Assembly: GCA_964654015.1 (NCBI GenBank)
Contig: CAZZHQ010000072.1
Span: forward strand, 1 to 12,358
Direction: 5' to 3'
DNA length: 12,358 nucleotides
DNA from: JAUUZT01 sp964654015
Lineage (GTDB): Bacteria > Chloroflexota > Dehalococcoidia > GIF9 > AB-539-J10
Part shown: piece by piece, positions 7,843 to 12,358 of the stretch
Layout of the letters: each line of letters opens with the position of its first letter
How positions within the stretch are numbered: position 1 is the first letter of the stretch
Program-made: the position numbers and the translations under genes
The notes under the pieces: model-generated
What the model was told of the DNA's origin: nothing
The model's database searches: none
The model's input: only the letters and a program-made list of their open reading frames with translations

Positions 7843-7908
7843 TATAACCATTAAGTAATCGAAGGGAGGAAAGAATAAACAAACGCTTCTTGTATTGGAA
7901 GATACTAT

Positions 7909-7938
7909 TTTACACTGCTATTGACAAACTATGATAAT
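7909..7938 (+). promoter_or_regulatory. Candidate promoter of the Panacea toxin-antitoxin pair
   Basis: TTTACA (-35, 7909-7914; 5 of 6) and GATAAT (-10, 7933-7938; 5 of 6) are separated by 18 nt. Transcription would start near 7945, about 43 nt before the TTG start, and run through AGGGG at 7976-7980. A second TTGACA at 7921-7926 sits between them but has no well-spaced -10. The promoter is divergent from that of the mod operon. Confidence 0.45.
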
Positions 7939-7987
7939 ATATAAACAATGATAAAAAATAATAGATGTGTGGATTAGGGGATTATAA

Positions 7988-8581
7988 TTGGTGAGTGGGA
8001 TGAATATCTATCGAGAAAAGCTACTTAACGCTGTCTTGTATTTTGCCAAGAATACAAGACATGTAAATCTGACCAAGATTTCAAAGTTACTCTATTACTT
8101 CGACTTTGACCACTTCAAAATGACGGGGTTTCCCTCGATTGGCCTTGATTATTACTCATTTGATCGTGGTCCAGTGCCAAGAGATTTTTGGCTAGAGATA
8201 AAGGACGGTGAAATCCCGGAAGACTTCATAGGTAAATTGGCCCTGATACAAAAAACAGATGATTTTAATCTAAATTATAAGGAAATTGAAATCCGTGCAA
8301 TAACGGAGGCTGATTTATCTGTCTTTACTCCGAGGGAAATTGGACTCCTTGAAAAGTCGGCCTATATTTACAAAGAGGCTCGAGGTAAAGATATGACAGA
8401 GGTTTCTCACCTACCAGAACAACCATGGGCAATTACGGTAAGTAGTAGTGGCAAGAATAAGATAATAGATTACATACTTGCAATAGACGATAAATCAGAA
8501 ATCTCCTCTGATGATGCAATAGAATCGCTAAAGGAGCATTTTGACGTCGTACGAAATTTTAACCTCAAGCCAACCAAATAA
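7988..8581 (+). CDS. Panacea (SocA-like, DUF4065) domain antitoxin
   Basis: A 197-residue protein with the Panacea/SocA antitoxin domain over most of its length. Diagnostic blocks: LLNAVLYFAKNT (12-23), KLLYYFDFDHFKMTG (33-47), DYYSFDRGPVP (54-64), then FTPREIGLLEKSAYIYKEARGKDMTEVS (113-140, given here as landmarks) with H141 and W147. Panacea domains are known to neutralise many unrelated toxins (PanAT systems); in Caulobacter SocA acts as a ClpXP adaptor for SocB. Here the partner is most likely the gene 5 nt downstream. The TTG at 7988 is chosen because AGGGG (7976-7980) lies 7 nt upstream; GTG at 7991 and ATG at 8000 are in frame and possible. No separate DNA-binding domain is obvious, so autoregulation is uncertain. 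The pair sits between a restriction operon and a TIR-like ATPase, consistent with phage defence or island stabilisation. Confidence 0.85.
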   Translation: MVSGMNIYREKLLNAVLYFAKNTRHVNLTKISKLLYYFDFDHFKMTGFPSIGLDYYSFDRGPVPRDFWLEIKDGEIPEDFIGKLALIQKTDDFNLNYKEIEIRAITEADLSVFTPREIGLLEKSAYIYKEARGKDMTEVSHLPEQPWAITVSSSGKNKIIDYILAIDDKSEISSDDAIESLKEHFDVVRNFNLKPTK

Positions 8582-8586
8582 TTTAT

Positions 8587-9003
8587 ATGCAACATGTGTC
8601 ACAACCAGGGCAAGTCCTACTTTATAAAAATTATCAATTTGAAGATGGTTCTGTAAAAGATAAGCTATTCGTTGTTATGTATGTGGCAGACATTACCTCG
8701 CCCTGCCTTCTTTTAAAGACTACGTCACAATCAAGACGTTACATGGGTTGTCAGGAAGGTTGCGACCAGCAAAAGAAAGCCCTTTTTATACCTTCAAATC
8801 GGGGAGAGTGCTTCCCACGTGATACCTATATTCAATTGCCTGAGATTTTTGAAATACCTGCAGCAGAGATATTTGCAGGCACTTTATCCGGGAGTATGGA
8901 TCTAAAGAATGCACTTTCAGTGGACTGCTTCAAACGACTAAAGAGTTGTCTTAAGAAATTCAGGGAAGACATATCCCTGCAGCATTGGAAGCTTATCCTC
9001 TAA
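8587..9003 (+). CDS. Putative toxin partner of the Panacea antitoxin, PemK/MazF-like
   Basis: A 138-residue protein whose ATG is 5 nt after the antitoxin stop, with no clear Shine-Dalgarno, suggesting coupled translation. The N-terminus PGQVLLYKNYQFEDGSVKDK (7-26) followed by strand LFVVMYVAD mirrors the PemK/MazF pattern, in which a GdIvlv strand leads to a basic loop and then the PalVls strand. The C-terminus also fits, with a strand YIQLPEIFEI (83-92) and a final helix VDCFKRLKSCLKKF. PemK/MazF proteins are ribosome-independent mRNA endonucleases. Oddities are the absence of the usual Arg-Pro (here DKLF) and a Cys-rich central insert (C57, C61, C76), so activity or fold could differ. Assignment rests on gene order behind a Panacea antitoxin plus weak motif similarity. 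Alternatives are a different SH3-like toxin or an unrelated small protein. Confidence 0.6.
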   Translation: MQHVSQPGQVLLYKNYQFEDGSVKDKLFVVMYVADITSPCLLLKTTSQSRRYMGCQEGCDQQKKALFIPSNRGECFPRDTYIQLPEIFEIPAAEIFAGTLSGSMDLKNALSVDCFKRLKSCLKKFREDISLQHWKLIL

Positions 9004-9058
9004 GTGGTACGAGAACTTGGATAACTGAGGGCTTTCTACGCACTAGCGGTTCAAATCA

Positions 9059-9080
9059 AGAGGCTTGAGCCTTTTTTATT
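9059..9080 (+). terminator. Rho-independent terminator after the toxin-antitoxin pair
   Basis: The core stem AGGC/GCCT (9061-9064 with 9069-9072) closes a TTGA loop. It can be extended by two pairs (G-T, A-T) into the flanks and runs directly into six T (9072-9077). It lies about 55 nt after the toxin stop. Confidence 0.6.
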
Positions 9081-9191
9081 GCTTAGAACCTGGAGGCATG
9101 ATGGATACCGTAACAGAAATAACAGAAGAATTCAGGTTTCCCTGTTAGATATTACTGCTGAACTGGATTTTGGAAGGGCAGGTCAACTACG

Positions 9192-9407
9192 TCAAACCTT
9201 GCTGGTGTCATACGATGAAGAATAAACCCAATTGAAATGCTTCTTGTAGCGCTCCAGTATGGCAATAGTTTTCATGCCAAAGAATCCAAGCAAAACAGCG
9301 TTGCTGATTGCATGCAGTGTATCGAACCACACACTATTTAGCTGTGCTATAACCAAAAGTCTAGCCTGGAAAAGATGACCGACTGGCAGTGCCGCTCTCG
9401 AAATTTG
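9192..9407 (-). pseudogene. Possible decayed membrane-protein fragment
   Basis: The minus-strand frame is open for 71 codons between a stop at 9408-9410 and TGA at 9192-9194. The translation looks protein-like, with hydrophobic stretches around LLVIAQL and SNAVLLGFFGMKTIAIL followed by a basic/aromatic tail ERYKKHFNWVYSSSYD. There is no ATG before the late Met in GMKT and no ribosome binding site, so it is either a 3' remnant of a larger gene or chance. No family recognised. Confidence 0.25.
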
Positions 9408-9557
9408 CTACTAATCGTCCTAATGAGCCATTTTAGCTACAAATCAGTACTTCCTTGTTTATCAGTCAAAACCATTTTTGTTCGTGGAATACCATATTAT
9501 AATACCCTGTTTCATACAGTTTATTAGCAATAATCCAGCTTCAGTTTGAAGGGAAGG

Positions 9558-9586
9558 CAGTAGTGAAGAAGGGGATTTCTCTACTG
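9558..9586. repeat. Imperfect hairpin in the gene-poor interval
   Basis: CAGTAG (9558-9563) pairs with CTACTG (9581-9586). After one T/T mismatch, GAAG (9565-9568) pairs with TTTC (9576-9579, one G-T), closing a loop of AAGGGGA. No T-run follows, so it is not an obvious terminator. It could be part of an RNA or a remnant element end. Confidence 0.4.
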
Positions 9587-9730
9587 GCTACTCTAATCAC
9601 TTATGGGAATGCAAACAAGTGATAGATACTACTAGTATTACCTATGCCCCGATAGTTGATATTTATACGCATAGCATGTTAAATTCCAGCCCCCACCTTA
9701 CTTACCGCTACCGCTCTGTATACTAGTAAC

Positions 9731-9750
9731 GGGAGCTGTAACTAGCTCCC
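9731..9750. repeat. 7-bp perfect hairpin GGGAGCT/AGCTCCC
   Basis: GGGAGCT (9731-9737) and AGCTCCC (9744-9750) form a strong stem with a six-base loop. No T-tract follows on either strand. It lies about 80 nt below the stop of the minus-strand ATPase gene and could protect its 3' end or help stop transcription. Confidence 0.5.
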
Positions 9751-9791
9751 CCGCTTAGCATTATCTACCATTACACCATCCGTCAGGGATA

Positions 9792-9804
9792 AAGGCTTTG
9801 CCTT
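9792..9804 (-). terminator. Weak terminator candidate of the TIR-like ATPase gene
   Basis: A small hairpin, AAGGC (9792-9796) with GCCTT (9800-9804) around a 3-nt loop, lies 23 nt after the stop codon. On the minus strand it is followed only by TTTATCCC, a poor T-tract, so termination would be inefficient. Confidence 0.25.
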
Positions 9805-9827
9805 ACTTTCAGTTGTTCTTGACCGCT

Positions 9828-12251
9828 TTATTGAATATTTAATGCTCTGTGAAATGCATTGTGAATTTTATAATGACTTATGCCCTTATTTCTCTTTGTA
9901 TGCCTTAAAAACCTCTTTAATATTATTGTCTCATCTTGAGGTGCTACTGGAAAGCGGAAGTTATAATCATCGATTCCGTATCCTAGGAAGTTTACCTCAA
10001 CAAGGTATTCAACCACCTTGCGGAAATTACTTTCTCCGATATCTGCCTTCTTAAATACGTCAATAAGCTCTTCCATTGTAAGAACAGCTTTTCCTCTGTC
10101 AAATTCAAGCAGCAAATCTACAGTACTCGGTATGAATGGCTGTGATTCTCCTGAAAGAGACAAGACAACGTAGTCAGAATATTCCTTTAATGCGCTATCA
10201 AAATCTCTTTTAGTCAGATATTTGGTTCCTCTAAGTCGTGTATAGTACAGTACCCGTTGAAAATAGTATATATAGTCACGAGGTCTAAGTATAATATTAT
10301 TTGACACCGTCCTGTACATATCTTCATAGGAAAATCCAGCATCAAGAAGGTCACTCCAATTAAAAGTCTCTTTTTCTTCCCAACCCAAGCTAACTATCAA
10401 TCTTCTAACGACTACATTCATTAGTGACTCTGGGTTTGGCCAATATATTAACTCGTATTGTACCTTATCCGGGTCTCTTGCTCTTTCTAATGCTATTCTG
10501 AATACGTCACTCCTGACAAATATAACTATTGAGCTCTCTTTCCCGTACCTATGCACATCCCTAATACAGTCTCTCCATAAATCTCTCGCAGCACCAATCA
10601 AAGCCAGTATTATATCTGCCATAATCCTGTGGTCTTCGCCCAAACGCCAATTGGCATCAAGTCCGTCAATTACGATTGTAAACCTAGCACATCTATCTAC
10701 CACATACGCACAAAGCATTTCATGCATCTTTTGAATCTCGTTTACATGCAATATTTCTGAAACTGCTATCTTAATATCATTGCTTTGTGAGTATACTGTA
10801 TACACATCCCTTACTACTTTCACCAGTCTGCTAGTGAAAGACTCACTTGCATTTATTGAGCTACCTTCAAAATAATTTTCAATGGTCTTTTCTGAAGGTG
10901 TCCAAGCTCCTACCGCCTTTTCAATATTTCTATCATGAACGCTTTTTAAAGCTTCTGCATACAGCATATATTTCCATAAGCTCTCAAGTAGATACCCGTT
11001 TTCGGCGGGACCAAGTTCATTCTTTACGAATTGTAAAAGTTCATTCAATTCATATTCTTTAGGTTTTATCTTACAAATAACATTTCGCCTTTCCGCCTCT
11101 AGTGAGTTGCATATCATATAAAAATTCGCTGTCTTGCCTGAACCTTTTCTACCCACGAATATTTTAAATTTTGGTTCGAGCGCACTTCTGAATTCAGGTG
11201 TTTCAACAAAATATTCATTTAGCTTATGTACTTCATTCTCTGCAACATAATCACCTAATTCAACAATTCCCAGCACACTATCCTTCGGTGTGCCTGGTAA
11301 TTTCACATCATACTTTACGTATTCCCCATATAAACTAATTTCTTTTTGTATGGCCTCCAAGAACTTTACTACAATATTTTCTGCTTCGCTTGCATTCTTA
11401 TAGTTCCTAATAAGGTCTCTATAATCAATTGGCTCAAATTTTATATCTTCACCAAGTAGTAATAACCTTCTTCCCAAGGCTAATGACATCCCAGCTACAA
11501 GTGCACACTTGGCCCAGTGAGCTTTAGCATTTAACATTCTCTCACTTCCCAAATGTATAATAACGGCATAAGATTTACTGATTTGGTTTAGATACCATGG
11601 TACATGGCGAAAAGACACTTCGTTCGGGTCATCAGTAATTACTTCAATAGGCAGAGGTGATAATGACTCCGTTATTCTCAGGCTCGCCTCGTTATTATGC
11701 AGGCTTTTCACATACAAAATACCTCTTGTTTCCCTATTAGGTTTTTTGCCTAATGCCTCTGGAACTTCAAACTGAGAAGCCCTACTCCAAGGCTTTTTCT
11801 TTGTAATCTTCTTATAAATCGAATTCCCATCTGTAAATTCCGAATGTCCAATCGTAGTCATGCCCTTGACATTCGCTGAAAATAATTCATCCCTTGAAAT
11901 TCCACTCTCTACTAATGGCCAAATAGCTTTCTTCGAGCCAATGGCAAAACCGTATTCAAATAATACATTAAAGTTAATATATGTTGTATTGATTACAGCG
12001 CAACTTACATTTCTAATTGCTTTACATATTTCACAGAATATTATGTTTCCTTCAATCGATAGTTCTTCCCAACCTGTAGCGGGAAATTTCATAGTCTTAT
12101 CCGACTTTACTAGCCCAATAGCCTTTCTTATTGCATCACTGCTAGTTTCCGGCTCAGAAGGATACGCAAAAAACAATCCCTCTCTTGGCTTTATAGAACT
12201 AATCACATCACAAATCTTTTCGACATATTGACAATACATATCAACAACCAT
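9828..12251 (-). CDS. TIR-like/deoxyribosyltransferase-like and P-loop ATPase fusion, putative defence protein
   Basis: An 807-residue multidomain protein. Region 1 (about 22-165) resembles the TIR/nucleoside 2-deoxyribosyltransferase superfamily: first strand GLFFAYPSE, then AVINTTYINFNVLFEYGFAIG, where E99 followed by a Gly-Ala helix matches the conserved Glu of those folds. Region 2 (about 177-300) looks like a second, diverged copy: strands ILYVKSL and AVIIHLG, then LVAGMSLALGRRLLLL, without the Glu. Region 3 is a P-loop ATPase: Walker A GRKGSGKT (367-374), Walker B FTIVIDGLD (524-532) and a sensor-like strand SIVIFVRSDVF. It recalls the Sll1717-type P-loop ATPases. Residues 715-770 look like a winged helix, and the tail ends YKIHNAFHRALNIQ. 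A reasonable model is an ATPase that senses infection and activates a TIR-like effector; substrate and trigger are unknown. ATG 12251 has no clear Shine-Dalgarno; ATG 12239 is an in-frame alternative. Confidence 0.75.
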   Translation of the reverse strand: MVVDMYCQYVEKICDVISSIKPREGLFFAYPSEPETSSDAIRKAIGLVKSDKTMKFPATGWEELSIEGNIIFCEICKAIRNVSCAVINTTYINFNVLFEYGFAIGSKKAIWPLVESGISRDELFSANVKGMTTIGHSEFTDGNSIYKKITKKKPWSRASQFEVPEALGKKPNRETRGILYVKSLHNNEASLRITESLSPLPIEVITDDPNEVSFRHVPWYLNQISKSYAVIIHLGSERMLNAKAHWAKCALVAGMSLALGRRLLLLGEDIKFEPIDYRDLIRNYKNASEAENIVVKFLEAIQKEISLYGEYVKYDVKLPGTPKDSVLGIVELGDYVAENEVHKLNEYFVETPEFRSALEPKFKIFVGRKGSGKTANFYMICNSLEAERRNVICKIKPKEYELNELLQFVKNELGPAENGYLLESLWKYMLYAEALKSVHDRNIEKAVGAWTPSEKTIENYFEGSSINASESFTSRLVKVVRDVYTVYSQSNDIKIAVSEILHVNEIQKMHEMLCAYVVDRCARFTIVIDGLDANWRLGEDHRIMADIILALIGAARDLWRDCIRDVHRYGKESSIVIFVRSDVFRIALERARDPDKVQYELIYWPNPESLMNVVVRRLIVSLGWEEKETFNWSDLLDAGFSYEDMYRTVSNNIILRPRDYIYYFQRVLYYTRLRGTKYLTKRDFDSALKEYSDYVVLSLSGESQPFIPSTVDLLLEFDRGKAVLTMEELIDVFKKADIGESNFRKVVEYLVEVNFLGYGIDDYNFRFPVAPQDETIILKRFLRHTKRNKGISHYKIHNAFHRALNIQ

Positions 12252-12280
12252 TACTAAAATATCGTAGGCAACTTTACGAA

Positions 12281-12309
12281 ATTATGCTCTAACTGTAATA
12301 AGGTGTCTG
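12281..12309 (-). promoter_or_regulatory. Candidate promoter of the TIR-like ATPase gene
   Basis: On the minus strand CAGACA (-35, 12304-12309; 4 of 6) and CATAAT (-10, 12281-12286; 5 of 6) are exactly 17 nt apart. Transcription would start near 12274, with a leader of about 23 nt. The -35 hexamer lies within the presumed insertion-sequence end, so it could be a hybrid promoter. Confidence 0.35.
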
Positions 12310-12358
12310 AGGTGGACCCCATTGTTAGGACAGGATAGGGGTGATATTAAGATTGGGT
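12304..12358 (+). mobile_element. Possible IS end (IS3-like terminal repeat), continuing past the window
   Basis: The last 55 bases begin with TGTCTGAGGTGGACCCC and continue with TTGTTAGGACAGGATAGGGGTG. This resembles the terminal repeats of IS3-family elements, which start with TG, contain a G/C-rich ACCCC block about 10 bases in and then a TTnGnACA block. The transposase genes would lie to the right, outside the window. The other terminus and target duplication cannot be seen, so the assignment rests on pattern memory alone. Confidence 0.35.

Larger units (their letters stand above)
9081..9827. other. Gene-poor interval with gene debris and hairpins
   Basis: About 750 bases separate the toxin terminator from the end of the 807-residue gene. 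All frames are broken by frequent stops, and no ORF with a start and ribosome binding site stands out. What I can see is a membrane-protein-like open fragment on the minus strand (9192-9407), short coding-like stretches without starts on both strands near 9085-9225 and 9470-9540, and hairpins at 9558-9586 and 9731-9750. No tRNA, CRISPR or intact insertion sequence was found. The pattern suggests decayed former genes. Confidence 0.5.

Noticed and set aside
9041..9060. GGTTCAAATC, resembling a tRNA T-loop
   Set aside because: The flanking bases do not pair as a T-stem and no acceptor, D or anticodon arms are found nearby.
9098..9148. Short ORF beginning ATGATGG with GGAGG just upstream
   Set aside because: It stops after 16 codons and the Shine-Dalgarno is too close to the first ATG. 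Kept only as possible debris.
9025..9225. Plus-strand open frame of about 66 codons ending in TAA at 9223-9225
   Set aside because: It has no ATG or GTG start and no ribosome binding site, and it is crossed by the terminator at 9059-9080. It may be gene debris but is not supportable as a gene.

Overview
The window looks like a bacterial chromosome segment. A more G+C-rich, ordinary-looking left part (about 1-1940) meets a visibly A+T-richer right part (about 1940-12250) that carries almost nothing but host-defence genes. The two small proteins at the left edge resemble, from memory, uncharacterised proteins of Dehalococcoidia (Chloroflexota). That is a weak taxonomic hint, because nothing here (rRNA, housekeeping marker) fixes the organism. 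Starts are a mix of ATG, GTG and probably TTG.

Layout. 3-461 (+) is the 3' part of an uncharacterised protein that runs off the left edge. 508-885 (+) is a second small uncharacterised protein. 1023-1817 (-) is a short-chain dehydrogenase/reductase with a clear sigma70-type promoter and a strong ribosome binding site. 1944-7808 (-) is a compact operon transcribed right to left: a 51-codon Ser/Thr-rich micro-ORF (7653-7808), a Type III-like DNA methyltransferase Mod (5230-7656), a Type III-like helicase-endonuclease Res (2630-5233) and a small Cys-cluster protein of unknown function (1944-2606). Micro-ORF/mod and mod/res each overlap by an ATGA tetranucleotide, which suggests translational coupling. 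7988-9003 (+), divergent from that operon, is a two-gene toxin-antitoxin candidate: a Panacea/SocA-domain antitoxin (PanA type) followed 5 nt later by a 138-residue protein with a PemK/MazF-like N-terminus, then a rho-independent terminator. 9081-9827 has no convincing intact gene; it holds a small membrane-protein-like fragment and two good hairpins. 9828-12251 (-) is one 807-residue protein with two TIR/deoxyribosyltransferase-like regions, a P-loop ATPase and a C-terminal winged-helix-like region. The right edge (12304 onward) looks like the beginning of an insertion sequence, possibly IS3 family.

Taken together, 1944-12251 reads as a small defence island. It has a Type III-like restriction-modification module with an unexplained third gene and an unannotated leader peptide, a Panacea toxin-antitoxin pair, and a large TIR-like/P-loop ATPase that probably senses or executes an abortive response. 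The strongest leads for new biology are the 807-residue fusion, the micro-ORF coupled to mod, the Cys-cluster partner of Res, and the toxin paired with PanA.
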